Under the pieces are notes generated by a model. That model was given only the letters and a program-made list of their open reading frames with translations. It did no database searches and had not been told where the DNA came from. A program made the position numbers and the translations under genes. DNA of 64,000 bases from MFD04580-c1 sp963702995. Its GTDB lineage: Bacteria > Planctomycetota > Phycisphaerae > Tepidisphaerales > Tepidisphaeraceae. The stretch lies in assembly GCA_963702995.1 (NCBI GenBank), contig OY969783.1, forward strand, positions 2,108,001-2,172,000. The letters run 5' to 3'. Below, piece after piece: positions 39,076-47,780 of the stretch (position 1 is the stretch's first letter; each line of letters opens with the position of its first letter).

Positions 39076-39663
39076 ATGGGCATGCCCGCACAAAAACATC
39101 GTTACAGCCTTGAGGAGTACCTCGACCTGGAAAGAAAGGCCGACGGACGCCACGAGTACCAGGATGGTGAGATCCTCGCGATGGCGGGTGGAAGCCCGGA
39201 GCAGAGCTTCATCATTGCGAACTTCGTCCGCGAAGCCGGCAACGCGATGAAAGGAAAGCCCTGCCGGGTGGCGGAAAGTAACCTTCGCGTCCGGATCCCA
39301 CAGCGGCCGCGATATGTTTACGCGGACGCGTTGATCATCTGCGGTCCGTTGCAGCTCGACCCACTCGACGACCAGCGGCATACCGTCTTGAACCCGAAGG
39401 TGATCGTCGAGGTCCTTTCGCCTTCAACCGAGGCGTACGACCGCGGCGACAAGTTCACGCAGTACCGGGAAATCGAGTCGCTGGAAGAGTACATCCTGAT
39501 CTCCCAGGATCGGCCCAACGTCGAGAGCTTTCTGCGCCAGGCGGACGGCGCCTGGTCGATCCTGAACTTCACCGGCCGCGAGGCGGCGGCGAAGGTTCGC
39601 AGCCTCGGGTTTGAGATCCCGCTGGCGGAGATCTACGCGGGGATTGAATGGGTGTCGGAGTAG
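39076..39663 (+). CDS. Uma2 family protein (PD-(D/E)XK nuclease fold)
   Basis: This encodes 195 residues starting at ATG 39076 (MGMPAQKHRYSLEEYLDLER). The Uma2/DUF820 pattern is clear: HEYQDGEILAMAGGSPEQSF at the N-terminus, the first acidic residue in RYVYADALIICG, the second with IVEVLSPSTEAYDRGDKFTQ (E-V-L-S-P...K), then LEEYILISQDRPNVESFLRQ. The family has a restriction-endonuclease-like fold and is greatly expanded in planctomycetes and cyanobacteria, often as single genes without a methyltransferase partner. No partner is seen here. Its cellular role is not established. Confidence 0.9.
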   Translation: MGMPAQKHRYSLEEYLDLERKADGRHEYQDGEILAMAGGSPEQSFIIANFVREAGNAMKGKPCRVAESNLRVRIPQRPRYVYADALIICGPLQLDPLDDQRHTVLNPKVIVEVLSPSTEAYDRGDKFTQYREIESLEEYILISQDRPNVESFLRQADGAWSILNFTGREAAAKVRSLGFEIPLAEIYAGIEWVSE

Positions 39664-39685
39664 AGGTTCCTGTGCGAGCTCGCGA

Positions 39686-40009
39686 TCAGAGCGGTAGAGG
39701 CACAGGATGCTCGAACTCGACGTTCGCCAGGGACAATCTCAACTCCGCCGGCGCGACCGTGAGCACCAGCGAGAGGTCGGACAGCGTGTCCTCCGGCACC
39801 CTTGACGCAACGAATTCCCAAAGGTCCGAATGTCGCCGAGACTTGCTCATCCCCTCGAATCGTGGGTTCACCACCCGAATGCGGATCGACGCGGGGTTTC
39901 GACGGTACAGGGATGCTTCTGACCCCGGGTGCCGACCCTCATAGTCGTCTAACGCGGATTTCAATGCCCGCACAGCGTCGTTAACGGTTCCTTGAACGAT
40001 GGTCGCCAT
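39686..40009 (-). CDS. small protein with a BolA-like motif, unknown function
   Basis: This encodes 107 residues from ATG 40009. The central stretch IRIRVVNPRFEGMSKSRRHS followed by DLWEFV resembles the BolA core (strand, F-E-G-x-S/K, R-H, helix). The expected order of secondary structure also fits, and the preceding SEASLYRRNPAS replaces the BolA N-terminus. BolA proteins act with monothiol glutaredoxins in iron-sulfur handling. The resemblance is a motif-level one and could be coincidental. The end, LANVEFEHPVPLPL, is not BolA-like. It lies directly downstream of the SDR gene, 54 bases apart on the same strand. Confidence 0.6.
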   Translation of the reverse strand: MATIVQGTVNDAVRALKSALDDYEGRHPGSEASLYRRNPASIRIRVVNPRFEGMSKSRRHSDLWEFVASRVPEDTLSDLSLVLTVAPAELRLSLANVEFEHPVPLPL

Positions 40010-40063
40010 GACACACGTCCGTGGTTCGGCCATCTCGACTCGAGTCGAACTCCGAGGCGGCAA

Positions 40064-40996
40064 CTACTCCGTCGCCTGGACCTGCGCGACGACGCCCACC
40101 CCTGGGCCGACTTCCGACTCTTCCGACGCGATGACCGTCGCCGCCGCTCGGGCGGCGCGGGTTTCTTTGGCGGTAGGTTTGGCGGGCTGCTCGCTGGCCA
40201 CGCTGCGGCGGGCGACGACCGCGTCGGTCGTGCCGGGGAAGAGGGACATCAGCGCCAGCAGCCAGCGGTACGAGCGCGCGGGCCAGACCTCGGCGCGGGG
40301 ACGCTGAATGCCCTTGATGATCGCCAGCGCCACGTCCTGCGGGGTTTGATGCACTTCGATTGCGCTGCGGCGGGGCGGGCGCACGCCGCTGCGGCGGACG
40401 GCCGTCCGAAAAAAGCCGGTGTCGGTCCCCACGGGGATCACCGTGGTCACCGCGATGCGCTGCGGCCGCAGTTCGACGCGCATCGACTCGGCCATCGCGA
40501 TCTGGGCCGCCTTGGTGGCGGAGTAGGCCCCGAACAACGGCAGCCCGTGCCGCCCCACACCGGACGAAACGAGCATCATCTGCCCGCGCCAGCCATCGCG
40601 CAGTTCCTGGGCGGCCATGATCGGCATCGCGTGGCGGATGCATTCGGTGGCGCCCAGGACGTTGGTTTCGAAGATTGCCAGCAGGTCCGCGGCGGTCGTC
40701 TCGGCGGCCGGTCGGATGAACCCGAACCCGGCGTTGCAGATGAGGGTGTCGATGCGGCCAAAGCGGTCCATGGCCCGCCGGATGATCGTCTCGCAGTCCA
40801 GCGGCCGCGACACGTCCGCCTCGACGCAGAGATGGCCGCCGCCGAGCTCGCGATTGAGCGCTTCGAGGCGCTTGAGGCGGCGGGCGGCAAGCACCAGTCG
40901 CGCGCCCCTTGAAGCGAGCTCGACCGCCAGCGCGTAGCCAATCCCCGCACTCGCGCCGGTGACGATGACGACCATGTCGGATAATGATCTTTGCAC
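40064..40996 (-). CDS. short-chain dehydrogenase/reductase (SDR family)
   Basis: This encodes up to 310 residues from GTG 40996, or 303 from ATG 40975. The Rossmann fold has the cofactor motif TGASAGIGYALAVELASRG, then the Asp of VEADVSR, and ICNAGFGFIRPA. The catalytic residues are Ser in MMLVSSGVGRHG and Tyr-x-x-x-Lys in YSATKAAQIAMAESM. The C-terminal ~60 residues are a hydrophobic stretch (YRWLLALMSLFPG) and a low-complexity tail, suggesting a membrane-associated SDR of the DltE-like or hydroxysteroid-dehydrogenase-like type. The substrate cannot be told. Confidence 0.9.
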   Translation of the reverse strand: MQRSLSDMVVIVTGASAGIGYALAVELASRGARLVLAARRLKRLEALNRELGGGHLCVEADVSRPLDCETIIRRAMDRFGRIDTLICNAGFGFIRPAAETTAADLLAIFETNVLGATECIRHAMPIMAAQELRDGWRGQMMLVSSGVGRHGLPLFGAYSATKAAQIAMAESMRVELRPQRIAVTTVIPVGTDTGFFRTAVRRSGVRPPRRSAIEVHQTPQDVALAIIKGIQRPRAEVWPARSYRWLLALMSLFPGTTDAVVARRSVASEQPAKPTAKETRAARAAATVIASEESEVGPGVGVVAQVQATE

Positions 40997-41294
40997 GGAG
41001 CATAAGCTATCATCAGTTTTGGGGTTGCGACAGTCGGTAATCTGTCCTTAACGATTTCAGCCCGCCCCATCTCCACGCAGCAACGGCCTGTTAAAGGGTT
41101 TCTTCTTTGCTACTTGCTCATTCCTTCGGTGTTCCTGCTCCGGATTTCGACTTTTTCCATGACGCCGCCCTACATGGCTGGTGCTGCGACACTAGAATCG
41201 CCTCTCCGCCGCGACTCGGCCCCGAGAACCGAGGCCGCGCCGCCGGGGCGGCCGGCTCGCTTCGATCCAAACCTGTCCACATTCCCTTCCCCCG

Positions 41295-42056
41295 ATGCCC
41301 CTAGCACGCGATCGAGCCATCTGCCTTCGCAAGACCGAGTTCAGCGAGACCAGTCAGATCGTCACGCTCTTCTCCCGGGAGTACGGCGTTCTCCGTGCGA
41401 TCGCCAAAGGCGCTCACCGCCGCACCAAGGCCGGCGCGGGCAAGTTCGATGGCGGCATGGACTTCCTCGAAATCGGCGACGCCGTCTTCATCCACGACCC
41501 GGCGCGCGACCTTTCCCTCCTCACCGAATGGGGGCTGCGCGAAGGCCACCTGGAGATCCGCAATTCCCTGCGCGGGATCTACCTTGGGCTCTACGCGGCC
41601 GAGATGGTCAGTAAGCTGATCGAAGAGCACGACCCCCATCCCGACCTGTTCGACCGCCTTGCGGCGACCCTGGGCGAGATCGGAACGGCCCGGCGCGAGC
41701 AGGTCTTCCTCGCCTTTGAGCTCGACCTGCTTCGGGTCACCGGCTATCTGCCCGAGCTGTCGGCTTGCGCGGAGTGCGGGAAGCCCGTCACGGGCCGCGA
41801 GCGATGCTACTTTTCCGCCGGCCGCGGCGGCGTGGTCTGCACCGCTTGCGAGGGGACAGTGGCGGACCGAAGGGAGCTGGACGGCCGCCTGCTTCGGCTG
41901 ATGCAGGGCATCCTGACGCTCCCGCGGCTCAACGGCTCGACCCTTCGGCTTCCCCACCTGACCCGTCATCAGACCGATCCGATCAATCGCCTCATCGGAA
42001 GCCATGTCGAGCAGACGCTGGGCGCCCGGCTGCACATGACGCACCTCGTGACATGA
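41295..42056 (+). CDS. recO: DNA repair protein RecO
   Basis: This acts with RecR to load RecA during gap repair. The 253-residue protein starts at ATG 41295 (MPLARDRAICLRKTEFSET) with the OB-fold N-terminal domain: IVTLFSREYGVLRAIAKGAH, and the basic RRTKAGAGKFDGG. The C-terminal helical domain contains a zinc-binding set CAECGKP and CTACEG. All conserved blocks are in one frame. It is the first gene of a plus-strand series that runs on to the sugar-isomerase-like gene and the MoxR cluster, though the gap of 165 bases suggests separate transcription. Confidence 0.93.
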   Translation: MPLARDRAICLRKTEFSETSQIVTLFSREYGVLRAIAKGAHRRTKAGAGKFDGGMDFLEIGDAVFIHDPARDLSLLTEWGLREGHLEIRNSLRGIYLGLYAAEMVSKLIEEHDPHPDLFDRLAATLGEIGTARREQVFLAFELDLLRVTGYLPELSACAECGKPVTGRERCYFSAGRGGVVCTACEGTVADRRELDGRLLRLMQGILTLPRLNGSTLRLPHLTRHQTDPINRLIGSHVEQTLGARLHMTHLVT

Positions 42057-42221
42057 GGGCCCCGCGCGGCGATCGGCCGCGGATGAGGGGACATGCTTTA
42101 CCGGCCACGCGGGCGCGACTGCTACGCCTCGCGCGACGCTCGTGGTAAAGTCCGACTGACCGAGCCGCGCCCCGGTTAGATCGACGGGGCCGATGTCGTC
42201 AGCCACCTCAACGGAGAGCCC

Positions 42222-43265
42222 ATGCGGATTGGCCAGCCCGCGCGTCACGCCGAACAGAGTTCAACAGCCGCCGACGCGGCCGCCCCGCTGACCCGTCGCG
42301 CACTCCTCGCGACGGGCGTCACGGCCGCCGCCGCAGCGGTGCTTGCCTCGCGCGCGATGGCCGACGAGCCGGCTACCCCGGCGGCCGCCGGCCGCGCAAA
42401 CCCGTCCTGGGGGACGGCGGCCGAGCCGTTCGGGTACTGCCTGAACACCAGCACGATCCGCGGCGCGAACCTGAACGTCGCGGAGCAGTGCGATGTCGCC
42501 ATCAAGGCCGGGTACCACGCGGTCGAGCCGTGGCTGGGGGACCTGGACAAATATGAAAAGGGCGGCGGTTCGCTCAAGGACCTGGGCAAGCGGCTGGCGG
42601 ACGCCGGCGTCAGCGTCGAAAGCGCGATCGGCTTCGCGCAGTGGATCGTCGATGACGACGATCGCCGCGCCAAAGGCCTGGAACAGATGAAGCGCGACAT
42701 GGCGACGGTGGCTGCGATCGGCGGGAAGCGAATCGCCGCCCCGCCGATCGGGGCAAACGACGCCAAGGCCCCCCTGCTCGACCTCCACAAAGTCGCTGAG
42801 CGCTATCGCGCCGTGCTCGAGTTGGGCGATCAGATCGGGGTGACGCCGGAGTGCGAGTTGTGGGGCTCCAGCCGCAACCTCAGCCGCCTCGGCGAGGCGG
42901 TGCTCGTGGCCATAGAGTCCGGGCATCCCAAGGCGTGCGTCCTTCCCGACGTTTACCACCTGTACAAGGGTGGATCGAACCCGCTGGGCCTTCGCCTCGT
43001 CAGCGGCGACGCCTTCCACGCGATCCACTTCAATGACTACCCCGCCGACCCGCCGCGCGAAACGATCACCGACGCGATGCGCATCTACCCCGGCGACGGA
43101 ATCGCCCCGACGACGGAGATCCTCCGCACGCTCAAGCAGATCGGTTACCGCGGCGTGCTGTCCCTGGAGCTGTTCAACCGCGACTACTGGAAGCTGAGCC
43201 CCGTGAAGGTCGCCCAGACTGGCCTGGAAAAGATGAAGGCCGCCGTGCAAAAGGCGTTTGCGTGA
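42222..43265 (+). CDS. Tat-exported sugar phosphate isomerase/epimerase-like TIM barrel
   Basis: This encodes 347 residues with GGAG before ATG 42222. The N-terminus has a twin-arginine signal (TRRALLATGVTAAAAAVLAS), so the protein is folded in the cytoplasm and exported. The body is an AP-endonuclease-2/xylose-isomerase-like barrel: YCLNTSTIRGANL, AIKAGYHAVEPWLGDLDKY, PECELWGSSRNLSRL, CVLPDVYHLYKGGSN, FHAIHFNDYPADPPRE and GVLSLELFNRDYWK. The His/Glu/Asp metal residues of that family appear in their usual places. Planctomycetes have many such exported enzymes, whose natural substrates are mostly unknown. It precedes the MoxR gene by 157 bases. Confidence 0.9.
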   Translation: MRIGQPARHAEQSSTAADAAAPLTRRALLATGVTAAAAAVLASRAMADEPATPAAAGRANPSWGTAAEPFGYCLNTSTIRGANLNVAEQCDVAIKAGYHAVEPWLGDLDKYEKGGGSLKDLGKRLADAGVSVESAIGFAQWIVDDDDRRAKGLEQMKRDMATVAAIGGKRIAAPPIGANDAKAPLLDLHKVAERYRAVLELGDQIGVTPECELWGSSRNLSRLGEAVLVAIESGHPKACVLPDVYHLYKGGSNPLGLRLVSGDAFHAIHFNDYPADPPRETITDAMRIYPGDGIAPTTEILRTLKQIGYRGVLSLELFNRDYWKLSPVKVAQTGLEKMKAAVQKAFA

Positions 43266-43341
43266 GCTTACCCATCGCCACAACGCGCACGAGGGAAGGA
43301 ACCGGGACGTGCCGTGTGTCGTTCGCCACGGAATTTCGTTT

Positions 43342-43371
43342 TTGACTCGGCCCGCGAATTCGTGTTAGGCT
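43342..43371 (+). promoter_or_regulatory. candidate promoter before the MoxR cluster
   Basis: TTGACT (43342-43347) and TTAGGC/TAGGCT (43365-43371) are spaced 17-18 bases apart, about 50 bases upstream of the moxR ATG. The -10 match is weak. Confidence 0.4.
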
Positions 43372-43422
43372 TTCGCCGGCGGGACGAGGAAGAACAACCG
43401 GGCACGTTTTTCGGGGGTTCGC

Positions 43423-44430
43423 ATGTCGGACAATCAAGGCACCACGGGGTCGGACGCGGCGATTCGGCTCGAGCAGTTCGTCGGGCAGGTTCAATCCATT
43501 CGTAAATCCCTGCACGAGGTGATTGTCGGGCAGGACCCGACGATCGATCTTCTGCTCACCTGCGCCCTGACCGGCTCGCACGCATTGCTGGTCGGGGTGC
43601 CGGGGCTGGCCAAGACGATGATGGTCAAGGCCCTGGCGTCGGCGTTCCGGTGGAAGTTCAATCGCGTTCAGTTCACGCCCGACCTGATGCCGTCGGACAT
43701 CACGGGTTACGAACTGCTCGGCCGCGACGAAAGCGGCACGCCGCGCATGACGTTCCGGCCCGGCCCTGTGTTCGCCAACCTGGTGCTGGCCGATGAGATC
43801 AATCGGGCCGCCCCTAAGACGCAGTCGGCCCTTCTTGAAGCGATGGCCGAGCAGCATGTCACCGTCGGCGGGCAGACCTACCCGCTGGAAGACCCGTTCC
43901 TGGTCGTCGCCACTCAGAACCCCATCGAGCAGGAGGGGACTTACCCGCTCCCCGAAGCGCAGCTCGACCGGTTCATGATGGAGATCCACATCGATTACCC
44001 GACGCCACAGCACGAGGAAGAGATCGTGCTGAAGACCAGTGGCGGGCAGCCGAAAATGCCCGAAGCGGCGTTCGACCGCTCGACCTTCCTGGGGCTGCGC
44101 GACCTGGTCTGGGCGGCGCCGGTGCCGCAAAGCGTGGCGGCATACGCGGTCAAGCTGTGCGGGTCCAGCCGGCCGGGCGACGGCCGCTCCGGCTCGTTCA
44201 TCAACGATTACGTCGGCTGGGGCGCCGGGCCGCGCGGCTCGCAGAACCTCGTCCGCGCCGCCAAGGCTCGCGCCCTGCTGGAAGGGCGGACCGCCCCGAC
44301 GATCGACGACGTACGCGCCGTCGCCGTCCCGATCCTCCGGCATCGCATCCTTCCCAACCACCGCGCGATCGGGGATGGCGTCACCAGCCGGCAGATCGTC
44401 GATCGCCTGCTGAAGGACGTCGCGGCCTGA
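43423..44430 (+). CDS. MoxR-family AAA+ ATPase
   Basis: This encodes 335 residues from ATG 43423. The MoxR signature is complete: Walker A GVPGLAKTMMVKAL, sensor and MoxR block RVQFTPDLMPSDITGYEL, Walker B VLADEINRAAPKTQSALLEAM (D-E-I-N-R), the Arg-finger loop FLVVATQNPIEQEGTYPLPEAQ, and LDRFMMEIHIDYP. MoxR ATPases act with VWA-domain proteins as chaperones for assembly of metalloprotein or envelope complexes. It heads a train whose next three genes encode proteins with MIDAS or DUF58 domains, the usual MoxR partners. The C-terminal lid domain is present. Confidence 0.96.
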   Translation: MSDNQGTTGSDAAIRLEQFVGQVQSIRKSLHEVIVGQDPTIDLLLTCALTGSHALLVGVPGLAKTMMVKALASAFRWKFNRVQFTPDLMPSDITGYELLGRDESGTPRMTFRPGPVFANLVLADEINRAAPKTQSALLEAMAEQHVTVGGQTYPLEDPFLVVATQNPIEQEGTYPLPEAQLDRFMMEIHIDYPTPQHEEEIVLKTSGGQPKMPEAAFDRSTFLGLRDLVWAAPVPQSVAAYAVKLCGSSRPGDGRSGSFINDYVGWGAGPRGSQNLVRAAKARALLEGRTAPTIDDVRAVAVPILRHRILPNHRAIGDGVTSRQIVDRLLKDVAA

Positions 44431-44479
44431 TACCGAATGGCCGGGCCTCACCTGACACCCGGCGTCTCCCCGCTGCAAT

Positions 44480-45445
44480 GTGCGTGCGTCGCAGGCAACG
44501 TCCGTCTACTCGGTGGCCCCCGTGACTGAAACGCTTCGCGCTTCGCAGCCTGTCGCCCGCCGCAGCCGCTTCCTGGACCTGGCGGCGCTGGCGGCCGTCG
44601 CACAGATGCGGTTCGTCACCCGCCACCAAATCGAGGGGGCCTATTCGGGGCGTCACCGTTCCCGCCAGCAGGGCGGCTCGACCGAGTTCGTCGATTACCG
44701 CGAGTACTCCCCCGGCGAAGACCTGCGCCGTCTTGACTGGAAGGTGCTGGGGCGCACCGATCGCCAGGTCATCCGCCTCTACCAGGATGAGACGAACCTC
44801 GTCTGTACGCTGGCGATCGACGCGAGCGAATCGATGCGCTTCGGCGCTGATCAAGGCGCCTCCAAGCTCGAATATGCGCAGTATCTGGCCACCGGAATGA
44901 GCCACGTGATCGGCCGCCAGCAGGACCGGGTGGGGCTGGCCCTGCTCGCCGGAGGGTTGCAGGATGTCCTTGCCCCGGGCGGGACACCGGGCCACCTGCT
45001 GCGGGTTCAGGAGCGGATCGAAGCGATTAAAACCGCGCCGGCGACCGACCTCGCCGCCGGTTTGCGCGACCTGTTCGGCCGCCTGACGCGGCGCGGCGTC
45101 CTGGTGCTGTTCAGCGATTTCCTGGTTGACGACATCGAAAAGACGTTCGCTTCCATCCGCCTTTTCCGCCACCGCCGTTGGGAGGTGGTGATCCTTCATC
45201 TGACGCACCCGGATGAAGAGCGGCTGCCCGAAGGCCTGGCGTACCGCTTCGAAGGGATGGAGAACGATGGTTCAGTCTCCTGCTCGCCGGCGGAGATCCG
45301 CAAGGAGTACGAGGCGCGCTTCGAGCAGCATGCCGCAACCGTCCGCGGCCTCTCGATCGCCGCGGGTTGCGACTACCGCCGCGTCTCCACCGCCGTCCCC
45401 TACCTGGCGACCCTCGGGGGTTTCCTGGTCGAACGGAGCGGGTAG
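44480..45445 (+). CDS. DUF58 domain protein (VWA-like partner of MoxR)
   Basis: This encodes up to 321 residues; the start may be GTG 44480 or GTG 44522. The DUF58 signature is intact: GRHRSRQQGGSTEFVDYREY, SPGEDLRRLDWKVLGRTD and RLYQDETNLVCTLAIDASES, with D-A-S-E-S matching a MIDAS-type metal site. A further block, GVLVLFSDFLVD, is VWA-like. DUF58 proteins are the constant neighbours of MoxR ATPases. There is no membrane segment, so it is cytoplasmic. The gap to moxR is 49 bases. Downstream lies a family C repeat before the BatA-like gene. Confidence 0.93.
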   Translation: MRASQATSVYSVAPVTETLRASQPVARRSRFLDLAALAAVAQMRFVTRHQIEGAYSGRHRSRQQGGSTEFVDYREYSPGEDLRRLDWKVLGRTDRQVIRLYQDETNLVCTLAIDASESMRFGADQGASKLEYAQYLATGMSHVIGRQQDRVGLALLAGGLQDVLAPGGTPGHLLRVQERIEAIKTAPATDLAAGLRDLFGRLTRRGVLVLFSDFLVDDIEKTFASIRLFRHRRWEVVILHLTHPDEERLPEGLAYRFEGMENDGSVSCSPAEIRKEYEARFEQHAATVRGLSIAAGCDYRRVSTAVPYLATLGGFLVERSG

Positions 45446-45474
45446 CGGCAGAACGGAGCTTCGAAACCCGAAAC

Positions 45475-45545
45475 TCGAAATCCGAAGGAAAGACAAAGGG
45501 GAAAAAAAGAAATCGGATTAAGCGACCGCGACGGTTTCCGCCTTG
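45475..45545. repeat. dispersed low-complexity repeat, family C, copy 2
   Basis: TCGAAATCCGAAGGAAAGAC...GGGGAAAAAAAGAAATCGGATT followed by CGACCGCGACGGTTTCCGCC matches the copy at 22577. It lies in the 190-base gap between the DUF58 and BatA-like genes, and its flanks carry partly complementary GCTTCG and CGAAG stretches. Confidence 0.6.
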
Positions 45546-45635
45546 GCTTGGTTTGTAGTTCCTTGAAGTTTCGCGCTTCGGATTTTCCGATTCTTGTTTT
45601 TTTTGGCGGGGTCGCCTGATGCATGGCCTGCACCT

Positions 45636-47726
45636 ATGAGTCTTCTTCACCCCTGGTACTTGCTGGGCCTTGTGGCGGTCGGCTTGCCGATCGTCGTGCA
45701 TTACCTCACGCGGCCGCGGCCGCGCGTGCTGGCGCTTTCGACGCTGCGGTTCGTCCGCGAAGTTGTGGAACAACGGCGCGCTCGCCATCGCCTCCGCGAC
45801 GTGCTGATCCTGCTGCTTCGAGCGGCGGCGGTGGCGCTCTTGGCGATCGCGTTCGCTCGGCCGCTGATCGGCGCCAAGCCCCTGGATGAGGCGCCTGCCG
45901 GCAACGCCGTCCGGGTGGTGATCCTCGACAGCAGCCAGAGCATGGGCGCGGTCTCGGGCGGGGCGCAGGCGTTCGAGCGCGCTTGCGCGGCGGCCGCGTC
46001 GCGCCTGGCGGCCGAGCCGGGCGTCACCGCAAACCTTCTCCTGGCCGGCGCAACGCCGCACGCGGTCTTCCCGTCGCCTTCGAACAATTACCTGGCCATC
46101 CGCGAGGCGCTCGCCGCCGCCACGCCGAGGCCGGAGGGGCTCAACCTCAAGGTGGCGATCGACGCGGCCGCTGACATGCTCGCCAAGGCCCGCGCCGGGC
46201 AACGGCTCGAGCTGATCGTCATCAGCGACTTCCAGCGGTCGAACTGGGCGGCCGCCGATTTCTCGACGCTCCCCAAAGAAACCCGGATCGATCTTGAGTC
46301 GGTCGCTCCAAAGGTGACACCGGCCAACCTTGCCATTGTCCGCGCCGGCCCCCGCGGCCGCGTCGAACAGGGGCGTGAGGCAAAGCTGGAAGTCGAAGTG
46401 GCGAACTATTCGCAAACGCCGCGTGATGTCGAGGTGGAGCTGTCAGTGCCGGGCGGGCCCTATCGGCTCAAGGGCCATTGCCCCGCTGGGCTGACGGCCA
46501 CCCTTGCCACCGATGCGGTGCTGACCGCCGCAGGGTGGCAAACGGGCGAGGCCCGACTCGTCGCGGCACAGGACGCCTTGTCCGCCGATGATGCCCGCTC
46601 GTTCGTGCTCGACGTTCGCCCGCCGCTGACTTACCTGCTGATCACCCGCGACCCGGCACAGCCGCACGTATCCTCCACCCACTTCCTGGAGCGGGCGCTG
46701 GTCCCTCGCAAAGCGGCCGCCGGCGCTTCGGGGGAGCGCGTGATCCGGGTCAGCCCCGATGCCCTCGATCGGGATGCGGTCGCCGCGGCCGACGTGATCG
46801 CCATCGACCACCCCGGCCGCATCCCGGCGGAATCGATGAAGCTCCTCGCCTCCGTCGTCCGCCGCGGGCGCGCCATGCTGTATGTCGCCGCCGAGCCGAT
46901 CGACGCCTCGAACCTCGGGGTCCTGGCGGAAGCCGCCGGCGCCGACCTCAAACTGCCCGTGCAGTTCGTCCCGGCGGCCGACGCCGCGCCGCGCCGGGAT
47001 CTGTTCATCGCATCGACCCGATCCAGCCACCCGGTCCTAAGCGTCTTCGGCGAGGGGCTGGCCTCGGCGCCTGCGCCGCTGCGATTCAACGGCGGGCTTG
47101 ACGCGCACGCAGTTCAGGGGGGCCTTACCGATGATCTCGTCGCCACCTACAGCGACCGGTCGGCCGCCCTGGTGTTCACCGCGTGCGGGGCGGGGAAGCT
47201 CGCCGTCTTGAACGCCGACCTGTCACGATCGAACCTGCCTTCGTCGCCGATTTTCGTCCCGCTGATCGGCGAGCTGGTCGGGCGGCTGGTCGCGCGGACG
47301 GGCGGCGGGGACGCGCAGCCTTGCGGGGAGCTGGCGGTCTCTTTCCTGCCGCCGGACGTGACGAGCGCGGACGGCCTCACGATCGACGGGCCGGCGGGCT
47401 CGGAGGTCGGGAAGGGCGCCTTGTCAACCGATGCCGGGCTTGTCGCCTGGAAGATGGAACAGGCCGGGCCACCTGGCGTCTATCAGGTAAAACGGGGCGG
47501 CGTGACGCTTTTCGCGTTGGCGACCGCCGCGCCCGCCGCCGAGAGCGATCTGACGCCGATCGACCCTTCGATCCTGACCACGCGCCTCGCCGGCGGGCGG
47601 ACGGTCCACTTTTCGACCGCCGGCGCCGATGAAGCGCCGCCGGAGACGGGCTGGGCCTGGGTCATCACCGCCTGCGTGATCTGCATGCTTCTCGAAGTGG
47701 TGGCGCTGCGATTCTTCAGGACCTAG
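45636..47726 (+). CDS. BatA-like membrane protein with VWA domain
   Basis: This encodes 696 residues from ATG 45636. The first ~60 residues are a BatA N-terminal domain: MSLLHPWYLLGLVAVGLPIV, VHYLTRPRPRVLALSTLRFV, then a second helix (VLILLLRAAAVALLAIAFAR). A VWA domain follows with the MIDAS motif VVILDSSQSMGAV. The long middle section is beta-rich, and a C-terminal membrane helix (AWVITACVICMLLEVVALRF) closes the protein. This topology puts most of the chain in the periplasm. BatA-type proteins form the membrane side of MoxR systems in aerotolerance operons. The position directly behind MoxR and DUF58 supports that role. Confidence 0.9.
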   Translation: MSLLHPWYLLGLVAVGLPIVVHYLTRPRPRVLALSTLRFVREVVEQRRARHRLRDVLILLLRAAAVALLAIAFARPLIGAKPLDEAPAGNAVRVVILDSSQSMGAVSGGAQAFERACAAAASRLAAEPGVTANLLLAGATPHAVFPSPSNNYLAIREALAAATPRPEGLNLKVAIDAAADMLAKARAGQRLELIVISDFQRSNWAAADFSTLPKETRIDLESVAPKVTPANLAIVRAGPRGRVEQGREAKLEVEVANYSQTPRDVEVELSVPGGPYRLKGHCPAGLTATLATDAVLTAAGWQTGEARLVAAQDALSADDARSFVLDVRPPLTYLLITRDPAQPHVSSTHFLERALVPRKAAAGASGERVIRVSPDALDRDAVAAADVIAIDHPGRIPAESMKLLASVVRRGRAMLYVAAEPIDASNLGVLAEAAGADLKLPVQFVPAADAAPRRDLFIASTRSSHPVLSVFGEGLASAPAPLRFNGGLDAHAVQGGLTDDLVATYSDRSAALVFTACGAGKLAVLNADLSRSNLPSSPIFVPLIGELVGRLVARTGGGDAQPCGELAVSFLPPDVTSADGLTIDGPAGSEVGKGALSTDAGLVAWKMEQAGPPGVYQVKRGGVTLFALATAAPAAESDLTPIDPSILTTRLAGGRTVHFSTAGADEAPPETGWAWVITACVICMLLEVVALRFFRT

Positions 47727-47780
47727 CGTGGGCTTTGCGGGGTTGGATGAAGTTGAGGGACGCATGACCATTGGGGCCGC

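Noticed and set aside
41000..41294. A leader peptide or short gene upstream of recO
   Set aside because: Open frames overlap recO in the wrong frame and have no family features.
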